Below, piece after piece: positions 1 through 5,943 of a stretch of DNA of 15,394 bases. Origin of the DNA: Pseudomonadota bacterium. GTDB lineage: Bacteria; Pseudomonadota; Gammaproteobacteria; Acidiferrobacterales; UBA6901. A program made the position numbers and the translations under genes. The stretch is from contig JAJYEK010000080.1 in assembly GCA_021785795.1 (NCBI GenBank), positions 1-15,394 of the forward strand, written 5' to 3'. Each line of letters begins with the position of its first letter. Positions within the stretch are counted from its first letter, which is position 1. Below the pieces are notes generated by a model, which saw nothing but the letters and a program-made list of their open reading frames with translations, made no database searches and was not told the DNA's origin.

Positions 1-149
1 TGGCTGAAGCTAATGGGCCGATTCCCGCTATCGACAGCCTGCTGGCTGCGACCGCGTTGCATCACGAGCTTAGGCTTGTCACCCGTAACGTGGGGGATTT
101 CCGGTTTTCGGGGCTGGAGGTTGTCAATCCGTGGACGGTTGCAGAGTGA
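1..149 (+). CDS. VapC-type PIN-domain ribonuclease toxin, C-terminal part only
   Basis: The frame is open from the left window edge (first full codon at 3) to a TGA at 147-149 and encodes the last 48 residues of a PIN-domain protein. The segment IPAIDSLLAATALHHELRLV followed by TRNVGDF and then VVNPW is the typical end of VapC/FitB toxins: an acidic residue in the IDSLLAATA helix, then the TRN-DF motif that contributes to the metal site. VapC toxins are type II toxin-antitoxin ribonucleases, usually cutting tRNA or rRNA, and are neutralised by a VapB partner encoded just upstream. The partner and the N-terminal half lie outside the window. Nothing suggests the gene is broken; it is only cut by the window edge. 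The PIN family call is good. The exact subfamily cannot be settled. Confidence 0.82.
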   Translation, partial: AEANGPIPAIDSLLAATALHHELRLVTRNVGDFRFSGLEVVNPWTVAE

Positions 150-358
150 GCTATCGCCGATAAGTGAGCATCGCCAATGAATAATAATGTGAGCGAGGAG
201 ACCCTGTAACAAATGAGCCGTCAGCCAGCAGTCAGGCATCACCGCCTCATGCCGCTCCATGTGGCGGGAACAACATGCGTTCCAACTTCACGCATCTAAC
301 CGGCCTTAGCCGGGAGCTCGCCAAGCTCGGGGCTTTGGCGGAGTGGTCTGTTTCCTTC

Positions 359-367
359 TGGTATGAT
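359..367 (+). promoter_or_regulatory. Candidate extended -10 promoter for mtnA
   Basis: TGG followed directly by TATGAT (362-367) forms a TGn extended -10 element with five of six consensus bases. The best upstream -35-like hexamer, TTGGCG at 335-340, is 21 bases away, which is too long, so the extended -10 would have to carry the promoter. Transcription would begin near 374 and leave a leader of about 120 bases before mtnA. Confidence 0.4.
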
Positions 368-373
368 GCCCTG

Positions 374-450
374 CGCCGGTTTCCGGCGTCCCGGGACTTC
401 AGTGCGTGCCGGTGTGCCGGACCAGGGATGCTGTCGGCGGTCTGCCGACA
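374..450 (+). promoter_or_regulatory. Structured leader RNA of mtnA (two hairpins)
   Basis: Two perfect stems are visible downstream of the promoter candidate: a 6-bp stem with a three-base loop at 374-388 and a 7-bp stem TGTCGGC/GCCGACA with a five-base loop at 432-450. The second is followed 18 bases later by a five-T run (near 470-475), too distant for a standard terminator. I do not recognise a known riboswitch fold here; a SAM-related control of a methionine-salvage gene would be reasonable biologically, but the sequence does not show it. Confidence 0.25.
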
Positions 451-494
451 CTGTTGAGGAAGGGCAGGTTTTTGGCGGCGGACGACCAACATTA

Positions 495-1562
495 ATGAAC
501 GAACTGCAGGCTTCTGAAGATATTCCCTACGACCGGGTGCGTGCGGTGCAGTGGGAACATGACCGGCTGCGCCTGATCGACCAGCGTCGGTTGCCCGGCC
601 GGATCGAGAGCGTGGTGCTCGGACATCTGCCGGAATGCATCCTGGCGATCCGGGACATGGTGGTGCGAGGTGCCCCCGCGATCGGCATCGCCGCCGCCTA
701 TGCCGTGGTGCTGGCAGCGCGCGACCGGTACGAGGCGGATCCCGCGGGCTGGCGCAATGCGCTCCTCCCGGACCTCGACGCGCTGGCCGCGGCCCGTCCG
801 ACCGCAGTGAATCTGCGCTGGGCGGTGGAACGCATGCGGCGGGTCGTCGACTCGGCGGACGGCGCCGATCCCGTGCGCATGCTGCTGGAGGAAGCGCATC
901 GTATCCACGCCGAGGATATCGCCGCCAACCACCGCATGGGGGCGTTCGGCATGGAACTGATTGAAGCCGGCAGCGGGGTCCTGACCCACTGCAACACCGG
1001 TGCGCTCGCGACCGGTGGTTACGGGACCGCCCTCGGAGTCGTGCGCGCCGGGGTTGCCGCCGGACGTATCGGACAGGTTTTTGCGGATGAGACCCGCCCC
1101 TGGCTGCAGGGGGCGCGGCTGACCGCCTGGGAGCTCGTTGCAGAGGGCATCCCGGTCACGCTGATCGCCGAGGGGGCGGCCGCGCAGCTGATGAAGGAAC
1201 AGCGCGTGCGCTGGGTGCTGGTCGGCGCCGACCGGATCGCGGCCAATGGCGACACGGCCAACAAGATCGGTACCTACGGCCTCGCAATCAGCGCACGCTA
1301 CCACGGAGTGAAATTCATGGTCGTCGCGCCGACCAGCAGCATCGACATGTCGGTTGCGAACGGCAGCGGCATCCCCATAGAGAGCCGCGATCCAGCCGAG
1401 GTGCTCAGCTGCGGTGGAACGCGTACCGCTGCCGAGGGTGCGCAGGCCTGGAATCCGGCTTTCGACGTGACGCCGGCCGGACTCATCGACGCCATCGTGA
1501 CCGAGCAGGGCGTGGTCAAGACGCCGTCGGCAGCGACGATGCGGGCGCTGATGCGGTGCTGA
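495..1562 (+). CDS. mtnA: Methylthioribose-1-phosphate isomerase
   Basis: This 355-residue protein interconverts 5-methylthioribose-1-phosphate and methylthioribulose-1-phosphate in the cytosol, a step of the methionine salvage pathway. It carries the family signatures in order: the substrate-binding RGAPAIG loop (58-64), [18 protein letters not shown] (164-181) with the catalytic cysteine at 166, [18 protein letters not shown] (197-213), and [20 protein letters not shown] (243-262) with the catalytic aspartate at 246. Length agrees with bacterial MtnA and separates it from the related eIF2B-like proteins. I chose the ATG at 495 because the extra 44 residues available from 363 have no family resemblance. 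The ribosome-binding site is weak. In Pseudomonas mtnA is close to gyrA; here about 4.5 kb of accessory DNA separates them. No other salvage gene is in the window. Confidence 0.95.
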   Translation: MNELQASEDIPYDRVRAVQWEHDRLRLIDQRRLPGRIESVVLGHLPECILAIRDMVVRGAPAIGIAAAYAVVLAARDRYEADPAGWRNALLPDLDALAAARPTAVNLRWAVERMRRVVDSADGADPVRMLLEEAHRIHAEDIAANHRMGAFGMELIEAGSGVLTHCNTGALATGGYGTALGVVRAGVAAGRIGQVFADETRPWLQGARLTAWELVAEGIPVTLIAEGAAAQLMKEQRVRWVLVGADRIAANGDTANKIGTYGLAISARYHGVKFMVVAPTSSIDMSVANGSGIPIESRDPAEVLSCGGTRTAAEGAQAWNPAFDVTPAGLIDAIVTEQGVVKTPSAATMRALMRC

Positions 1563-1658
1563 TGCCGCGCCGGCCGAATTGATGCAGGTCAACAAAGAGG
1601 TCCGGCGGCGTCCGATTGCCGGGCGGATTGCTGGATGGTCGCGAATCATCGACTACTA

Positions 1659-1666
1659 TAATTAGT
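1659..1666 (+). repeat. Left flank of the hicAB cassette, possible 8-bp target duplication
   Basis: The eight bases TAATTAGT immediately precede the left terminal repeat. The bases following the right terminal repeat read TAATTTTAGT (2780-2789). The two are identical if a TT is allowed as an insertion or deletion, and share TAATT without any gap. ISL3-family elements typically make 8-bp AT-rich target duplications, so this fits a decayed duplication, but the match is not exact. Confidence 0.4.
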
Positions 1667-1689
1667 GGCTCTTCCGACTTTCGTGTGGG
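1667..1689 (+). repeat. Left terminal inverted repeat of the cassette
   Basis: Starts GGCTCTTCCG, differs from the right end only at its bases 11-12 (AC here, GG at the other end), then continues TTTCGTGTGGG. The next inward bases TGAGC (1690-1694) also recur at the right end, shifted inward by six bases. Confidence 0.88.
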
Positions 1690-1774
1690 TGAGCACCTAA
1701 ACGGTCCGGGTGCAGGGCCCACGGGATAGAGTTCACGGTCGCCGCAGCGAAAGAGGATGGCAATTCGGCCTCTT
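1685..1774 (+). other. Run of hairpins in the left interior of the cassette
   Basis: Three consecutive inverted repeats are seen between the left end and hicA: a two-part stem GTGGG/CCCAC (1685-1689 with 1718-1722) enclosing GCACC/GGTGC (1693-1697 with 1709-1713); TCGC/GCGA (1739-1742 with 1747-1750); and AAGAGG/CCTCTT (1751-1756 with 1769-1774). They could be folded leader RNA, transposase-binding structure, or chance in GC-rich DNA. I do not recognise a named RNA family. Confidence 0.3.
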
Positions 1775-1801
1775 GCATCTCGGACGTTTTAGTCCGATCA
1801 T
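1773..1801 (+). promoter_or_regulatory. Candidate hicAB promoter with a palindromic operator in its spacer
   Basis: A perfect inverted repeat TCGGAC-GTTTTA-GTCCGA lies at 1780-1797. It falls between a -35-like TTGCAT (1773-1778) and a -10-like GATCAT (1796-1801) separated by 17 bases. The hexamers match consensus only moderately (three and four of six). An autoregulating HicB bound to such a palindrome would block polymerase, which is how hicAB operons are known to be controlled. The implied start is only about two bases before the hicA ATG, so the message would be nearly leaderless. Confidence 0.4.
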
Positions 1802-1809
1802 ACCTCCAC

Positions 1810-2022
1810 ATGAAGGGGAGCGAATTCATCCGTCGTGTCAAAGCCCTCGGCAGACGTCAGGGTGTTGCCGTGAGGCTGGACGCCTCACGGGGCAAGGGGA
1901 GCCACCAGACGCTCTATTTCGGCGGACGGTTCACCGTGGTGCGCAACCCGAAGGATGAACTCAAGACCGGCACATTCCATGGAATGTGCGCCCAGCTCGG
2001 CATCAAACCGACCGATCTCTAG
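1810..2022 (+). CDS. hicA: HicA family mRNA-interferase toxin
   Basis: This 70-residue protein is a HicA (YcfA-like) toxin: a small double-stranded-RNA-binding fold that cleaves mRNA and halts translation. The N-terminal helix (MKGSEFIRRVKALG), the catalytic-histidine motif GKGSHQTLYFGGR (28-40, His32) and the final NPKDELKTGTFHGMCAQLGI helix region match the family in order and length. The start at 1810 gives the usual HicA N-terminus. There is no Shine-Dalgarno sequence before it; the bases there are ACCTCC, the opposite sense. hicB starts six to nine bases after its stop, so the two are one transcription unit with the toxin first, the common HicAB order. The frame is intact and the catalytic histidine is present, so the toxin looks active. 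It is cargo of the ISL3-type cassette. Confidence 0.93.
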   Translation: MKGSEFIRRVKALGRRQGVAVRLDASRGKGSHQTLYFGGRFTVVRNPKDELKTGTFHGMCAQLGIKPTDL

Positions 2023-2031
2023 AGGTGTGTG

Positions 2032-2508
2032 ATGGAACGATTCGAATATGCCGTGACTCTGACCCGGGCGAAAGAGGGCGGGTATGTCGTGACCTGCCGC
2101 GATCTGCCGCCGCTCGTCACCCAGGGCGAAGACGTATCCGACGCCCTGGCGGAGGCGGCGGACGCGATGGATGAGGTCTTCGCGGCCTACATGCAGAATA
2201 AACTCGCCTTTCCTGCGCCGAGCCGGGCACGGCGCGGCGAGCGTTGGGTGGCCCCGTCCACGGTGATGGTGGCGAAGTCCGCGCTCTACACCGCGATGCG
2301 GGACGCGCGCATCACCAACGTGCAGCTGGCGCGGCGCCTCGGGGTGGATGAAAAGGAAGTGCGGCGGCTGCTTGATCCCCATTACGCCTCGAAGCTCCCA
2401 CGTATTGCTGCGGCCGTGGCGCTGCTTGGCAAGCGCCTGGTGATCGGGCTTGAGGAGGGCGAGGGAGAGACTTCACGACCGCGTCGTCGCATCCGGCGGG
2501 CCGCATAG
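2032..2508 (+). CDS. hicB: HicB family antitoxin with C-terminal DNA-binding domain
   Basis: The protein has about 158 residues. Its N-terminal half (FEYAVTLTRAKEGGYVVTCR, then DLPPLVTQGEDVSDALAEA) is the partial RNase-H-like HicB fold that covers the HicA active site. Its C-terminal half (roughly 75-145, with ITNVQLARRLGVDEKEVRRL) is an XRE-like helix-turn-helix that would bind the operon's own promoter. The tail RPRRRIRRAA is strongly basic. I use the ATG at 2032; a GTG directly before it at 2029 is in frame and equally possible. AGAGG at 2021-2025, overlapping the hicA stop, is a good ribosome-binding site six bases away, in contrast to hicA, which should favour excess antitoxin. The palindrome at 1780-1797 is the natural operator candidate. 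Confidence 0.93.
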   Translation: MERFEYAVTLTRAKEGGYVVTCRDLPPLVTQGEDVSDALAEAADAMDEVFAAYMQNKLAFPAPSRARRGERWVAPSTVMVAKSALYTAMRDARITNVQLARRLGVDEKEVRRLLDPHYASKLPRIAAAVALLGKRLVIGLEEGEGETSRPRRRIRRAA

Positions 2509-2756
2509 CGCCGGGGACGGGAATCGTAGCCTGGTGCCACCGCCTCGCGGGCTCGGACCAGCAAGCCGGATATCGGGCCGCCAGCGAACAGTCATGGCAA
2601 AATCCCGAGCGGACGGCCCGCAGCCGGTTGTATCATGTTCGCCGCCGTTACTCCCCCGGGGCGGAGTGAGACCGAGGAGCGATTGATGGAGTTCAGTATT
2701 GCGCATTGGAGCGCAATACCCACCCGGGGACGGAATTCAGGCCAAGCTCACTCCGG
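2509..2756. other. Non-coding right interior of the cassette
   Basis: About 250 bp between hicB and the right terminal repeat show no convincing gene. Inverted repeats include CGGGCCG/CGGCCCG (2574-2580 with 2614-2620) and CGGAGTGAG/CTCACTCCG (2662-2670 with 2747-2755). The second encloses a perfect 9-bp hairpin at 2696-2719. Confidence 0.5.
2696..2719. repeat. Perfect 9-bp stem hairpin near the right cassette end
   Basis: GTATTGCGC (2696-2704) and GCGCAATAC (2711-2719) are exact reverse complements around the loop ATTGGA. There is no T-run on either side, so it is not a standard terminator, although it could slow or stop transcription leaving hicAB. It is nested inside the 9-bp inverted repeat at 2662-2670 and 2747-2755. 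Confidence 0.6.
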
Positions 2757-2779
2757 CCCACACGAAACCCGGAAGAGCC
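2757..2779 (-). repeat. Right terminal inverted repeat of the cassette
   Basis: Read on the minus strand from 2779 it starts GGCTCTTCCG, then GG, then TTTCGTGTGGG, matching the left end at 21 of 23 positions. Continuing inward, GGAGTGAGC contains the TGAGC that also follows the left repeat. Confidence 0.88.
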
Positions 2780-2924
2780 TAATTTTAGTTTGTATACAGT
2801 GACCTGGCCAACGGAAGTCACATGATTTATCCATGAGAGCGGCGATGGTTCTCGCTGTCCGGAAGCAAGGTCCAGGGATGGGGAATTTGCAGATGCGCGC
2901 ATTCGAATTTCACCTCCGACGGTC

Positions 2925-5669
2925 ATGTGCGGATCCCCGCCGCCGGTGTCGATGCCCGGTGCCACCACCCGCCGCACCGAGCGCTCGCGGAATATGACGA
3001 CTGTTCGTGCGGCCGGTCGGGGTCCGGGGCTGCCGCGGTTTCTGGGGCTCACCGAGGATGATTTTGTGCTCCTGGAGCAGTACCGCGAACAGATCGTTCC
3101 GGATGACCAGAGCCTGGCGCATGAGCTCCACGACCATCTGCTGCACTATCCGCGGCTCACCACGGTACCGGGAAAACTTCCGTCGCAGAAGCTGGATGAT
3201 CTCGCGCGCAGGCTGGCCCGGCACGTCCGGGAGCTGCTAGCCGGCCGTTTCGGCGCTGCATGGACCGAGGGCGTGCGGGAACTGGGCCGGATCCAGTTTC
3301 GTCTGGGTGTCGAGCCGTTGTGGCTCGCGGGTGCCTATGCGCTGTGCTGGAGCCGCTGGGACGCTTGCGTGGAGAAGGACGTTCCGCGCGACCACCGCAT
3401 GCGGCTACGCGAGGTGCTCTTCCGGCTGATCATCGCAGACCTCATGGCGCAGCTCGGCGATCATGTCCGCGTCGCCCAGGAAACCCACGACGAGCGGCTG
3501 CTGGTGTTCGACGTGCTGCTGCGTGCGCTCTCGCTTCCCGGCGTTGCGGAGGATCCGGACAGCAGCCGTCTGCTGAACGAGATGTGCAACGGGCTGGTGA
3601 GCTGCGGCGCAGCGGCCTGGGCGGGTTACGCCGTGGTCGACGACGACCAGGCGCTGACGTTTCACTGCATCGGCGGCGAGACGCCGACGGATCTGCAGAT
3701 TCCGTTTACGCCGGTCGATCCCTGCTGGACGGCCCTGGAGCGGGGAGAATCGGTGATACTGTCGGTGCGCGATCCGCGTGCACCGCCATGGATGAAGCGG
3801 TTGCACGGGGAGCTTGCGGAAATCGCCTGTCTGCCATTCGGGCACGGCGCCTTACGCGCCCTCGGTATGATCGGTTCGCGCGAGCAGGGCTTCTTCCAGC
3901 GCGTGGGTCCGGCCTATTTTCTCGCTTTCGTCCGCCTTGGCGATCTGGTGCTGCGGATGCGGGCGCATTCCCAGGAGGATCCCCTGACCGGCCTGCCCAA
4001 CCGGCGGTTCTTTATTGAGCGCTTGCAGCAGGCCCGCATCCAGAACGAGCGGCGCGCCCGGCTGCTTGGCGTGGGAATGCTCGATCTCGACGGCTTCAAG
4101 CAGGTCAACGACCGGATCGGGCATGCGGCTGGAGACGCGCTGCTGTGCCAGGCGGTCGCCCGCATGAAACTTGCCCTGCGCGCCGGCGACACGCTGGCCC
4201 GCATGGGCGGCGACGAGTTCGGTCTGCTGCTCCCCGATTTGGAGCGGATTGACGACCTGGAGGCCATCTGCGAGCGGATCACCGAGGGCCTGCGCCGGCC
4301 CTTCAATGTGCATGGCGAACTGGTCCGGGTAACCTGCAGTCTCGGCTTTACCCTGCATCCGGTGGACGACGGCGAAGCCGAGAGCCTGTTGCGACACGCC
4401 GACCTCGCCCTGTATGCGGCCAAGGAGCAGGGCCGTGACCAGTACCAGTTGCACACCTTCAGCCTGGACGCGCGGATCAGCGACGAGGTGTCGGCGCGGG
4501 AAAGGGTGGACCTGGCCCTGCGCGAGGGCAGGCTGCTGCTGCATTATCAGCCCATCGTCACCCTCGGCGGCCACGGTGTGGTGTCGGGCGTCGTGGGTTT
4601 CGAGGCCCTGCTCAGGCTGAATGACGGTTGCGGTGGCCTGCTGACGCCCGACCAGTTCGGCGGAGCGCTGGATCACGGTCGTCTCGGCCGGGCCATCGGA
4701 CGGTTTGTGCTCGAGTCGGCGCTTACCCAGGCCGAGATCTGGCACCGGCAAGGGCTGCCGCTGCGCATCTGCGTCAACATCAGCGCCCTGCACCTGCTCG
4801 AGCCCCGGTTCCACGCTGACCTCGAGGAGGCGCTGGGCCGTCATCCGGATCTGGCGGCGCGATACGTCGAGATCGAAATCACCGAGAGCGCGCCGCTGCG
4901 CGACTTCGAGGCGGCGCAGCGCGTCCTCGAAGGCTGCGTGCGCCTGGGAGTGCGCATTTCGCTGGACGACTTCGGAACGGGCAACGCCTCGCTGGTCTAT
5001 CTGCAGAAGATACCGGCCCATACGCTTAAGATCGATCGCTGCTTCGTGGGGGATGTCCTCGATGATCCACGCGACCTGGCGATCGTGTCGGGCCTGATCA
5101 TGACGGCGCGCATGCTCGGGCTGGACGTGGTCGCGGAAGGGGTGGAAACTTCCCGCCAAGCGGCGCTGCTCACCGATATCCAGTGCCGCCTCTTGCAGGG
5201 GTATTTCATCGCCCGCCCGATGTCGCCGGAAACCGTGCCGGAGTGGTTTCGGCAGTACCAGGCCGGTTCCGGCAGCGTCATGCCCGAAACCGGGTTTCCG
5301 CCGCCGGCCCCCATCGGTTATGCGGCCGACAGCATCTTCCGCGCGCATACCCATCGTGTGCACCAATTCGTTGCCGCCCTCGAAGGGAAGGAGCCGTTTC
5401 CGGCGCTCGTGCTGGACAGCTATACCGAGACCCAGTGCCACCTCGGCCGGTGGCTCGAGCACGAAGGATACGCGCGCTTCGGCCATGATCCTGCCTATCC
5501 CACGCTGCGGGAACGTCATAGCCGGACCCACAGTCTGGCCCGCGACGCCCGGGCATTCCTCGATGACGGAAACGACCTCGAAGCGCGGCGCTGCGGCAGC
5601 CTCCTGCGGATTGAAAATGATGCGCTGATGGCTGAGCTGAGGGCGTTGCTGGAGAGCGGCAGCGTCTGA
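2925..5669 (+). CDS. Globin-like sensor / GAF / GGDEF / EAL / CZB-like cyclic-di-GMP enzyme
   Basis: This protein of 914 residues should make and degrade the second messenger cyclic-di-GMP. Residues about 37-185 resemble a globin-coupled sensor, but the proximal-histidine position (GRIQFRLG) is Gln124. Residues about 195-345 resemble a GAF domain. The GGDEF domain (about 350-510) has intact GGDEF at 428-432 and the inhibitory RxxD site at 419-422. The EAL domain (about 525-775) keeps Glu560 of EAL, Asn618, Glu654, DDFGTG at 681-686, Lys702, Glu738 and Gln758, so both activities look possible. The C-terminal part (about 800-910) resembles a CZB zinc-binding domain, with CHLGRW (Cys838) and RHSRTH (His865 and His869) after a histidine-rich helix (808-813). 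No signal peptide or membrane segment is seen, so it is probably cytosolic. The start is uncertain: ATG 2994 (MTTVRAAG) is an alternative, and neither has a clear ribosome-binding site. Confidence 0.92.
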   Translation: MCGSPPPVSMPGATTRRTERSRNMTTVRAAGRGPGLPRFLGLTEDDFVLLEQYREQIVPDDQSLAHELHDHLLHYPRLTTVPGKLPSQKLDDLARRLARHVRELLAGRFGAAWTEGVRELGRIQFRLGVEPLWLAGAYALCWSRWDACVEKDVPRDHRMRLREVLFRLIIADLMAQLGDHVRVAQETHDERLLVFDVLLRALSLPGVAEDPDSSRLLNEMCNGLVSCGAAAWAGYAVVDDDQALTFHCIGGETPTDLQIPFTPVDPCWTALERGESVILSVRDPRAPPWMKRLHGELAEIACLPFGHGALRALGMIGSREQGFFQRVGPAYFLAFVRLGDLVLRMRAHSQEDPLTGLPNRRFFIERLQQARIQNERRARLLGVGMLDLDGFKQVNDRIGHAAGDALLCQAVARMKLALRAGDTLARMGGDEFGLLLPDLERIDDLEAICERITEGLRRPFNVHGELVRVTCSLGFTLHPVDDGEAESLLRHADLALYAAKEQGRDQYQLHTFSLDARISDEVSARERVDLALREGRLLLHYQPIVTLGGHGVVSGVVGFEALLRLNDGCGGLLTPDQFGGALDHGRLGRAIGRFVLESALTQAEIWHRQGLPLRICVNISALHLLEPRFHADLEEALGRHPDLAARYVEIEITESAPLRDFEAAQRVLEGCVRLGVRISLDDFGTGNASLVYLQKIPAHTLKIDRCFVGDVLDDPRDLAIVSGLIMTARMLGLDVVAEGVETSRQAALLTDIQCRLLQGYFIARPMSPETVPEWFRQYQAGSGSVMPETGFPPPAPIGYAADSIFRAHTHRVHQFVAALEGKEPFPALVLDSYTETQCHLGRWLEHEGYARFGHDPAYPTLRERHSRTHSLARDARAFLDDGNDLEARRCGSLLRIENDALMAELRALLESGSV

Positions 5670-5916
5670 CCCGGAACCCGGCCGGGCGCTGCCGGCGAGC
5701 GGCGAAGCCGCGGTCCGGTCCGCGGAGCCGGAACGGCCCCGCCCGTTCACAGTCCCCAGAGATGCCGGGCAGGCGGTCCTCGATGCTGAGCGGTGTATCG
5801 GCGGGGGTTTTGCCGCTGCCCGGGCAGCAATCCCGGAATGGGTCCGGGGCGGCGCGCACCGCGGCGGATCCGGTACGGTGCGCACCACGGAGCGGATGCA
5901 GCGAAGAGCGCTTCCG
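5670..5916. other. Non-coding GC-rich spacer before gyrA
   Basis: No credible gene is seen. Two adjacent GC-rich hairpins follow the c-di-GMP gene: CCGCGG/CCGCGG (5708-5713 with 5720-5725) and GAACGG/CCGTTC (5731-5736 with 5743-5748), each with a six-base loop and no T-run. Further on, a perfect 10-bp palindrome GGTGCGCACC lies at 5877-5886, with a near copy GGCGCGCACC at 5851-5860. Confidence 0.45.
5708..5748 (+). terminator. Possible hairpin terminator after the c-di-GMP gene
   Basis: Two 6-bp GC stems in tandem begin 38 bases after the stop codon. Neither is followed by a T-run, so intrinsic termination is doubtful; they might protect the 3' end or assist factor-dependent termination. Confidence 0.25.
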
Positions 5917-5943
5917 TGCTAAAATTCTTTTTTTCCGAAGCGC
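5908..5943 (+). promoter_or_regulatory. Candidate gyrA promoter flanked by an inverted repeat
   Basis: TGC plus TAAAAT (5917-5925) is an extended -10 element with five of six consensus bases. The -35 position (TGCAGC, 5897-5902) is poor. A T-rich stretch (5926-5934) follows the -10. The -10 and T-tract are enclosed by the perfect 7-bp inverted repeat GCGCTTC (5908-5914) and GAAGCGC (5937-5943). Transcription from here would give a leader of about 115 bases before the gyrA ATG and could serve the whole operon to hisC. Confidence 0.45.

Larger units (their letters stand above)
150..494. other. Non-coding spacer between vapC and mtnA with several hairpins
   Basis: No convincing gene is seen in these 345 bases. 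The reading frame of mtnA stays open back to 363, but the residues before the ATG at 495 do not look like MtnA. Visible structure includes inverted repeats GGCAT/ATGCC (235-239 with 249-253), CCGGC/GCCGG (300-304 with 309-313), GAGCT/AGCTC (314-318 with 324-328), CGCCGG/CCGGCG (374-379 with 383-388) and TGTCGGC/GCCGACA (432-438 with 444-450). The first three lie before the promoter candidate near 362; the last two would be in the mtnA leader RNA. Confidence 0.5.
1667..2779. mobile_element. Transposase-less ISL3-type cassette (mobile insertion cassette) carrying hicAB
   Basis: A 1113-bp segment is bounded by 23-bp inverted repeats (1667-1689 and 2757-2779) that match at 21 of 23 positions. Both begin GGCTCTTCCG and end TTTCGTGTGGG when read inwards. 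The GGCTCTTC start is typical of terminal repeats of ISL3-family insertion sequences. The interior holds only hicA and hicB (1810-2508), with about 120 bp before and 250 bp after them. I see no transposase or fragment of one on either strand. Such elements, with IS ends and passenger genes but no transposase, have been called mobile insertion cassettes and can in principle be moved by a related transposase elsewhere in the cell. The cassette sits between mtnA and gyrA. The AT-rich flanks suggest a target duplication that has drifted. The element boundary is well supported; the ISL3 family name rests on memory of terminal-repeat patterns. Confidence 0.8.

Noticed and set aside
492..1649. Minus-strand open frame of 385 codons opposite mtnA
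   Set aside because: Antisense to mtnA, which has all active-site motifs; low-complexity His/Arg-rich translation.
1683..1800. Known riboswitch (cyclic-di-GMP, SAM, guanidine) upstream of hicA
   Set aside because: The stems do not show the conserved bases of any of these families that I can recall; left as unnamed structure.
3852..5888. Long minus-strand open frame of 678 codons opposite the GGDEF-EAL gene
   Set aside because: It is antisense to a gene with all catalytic motifs intact; long open antisense frames are common in high-GC DNA, and its translation has no recognisable domain.
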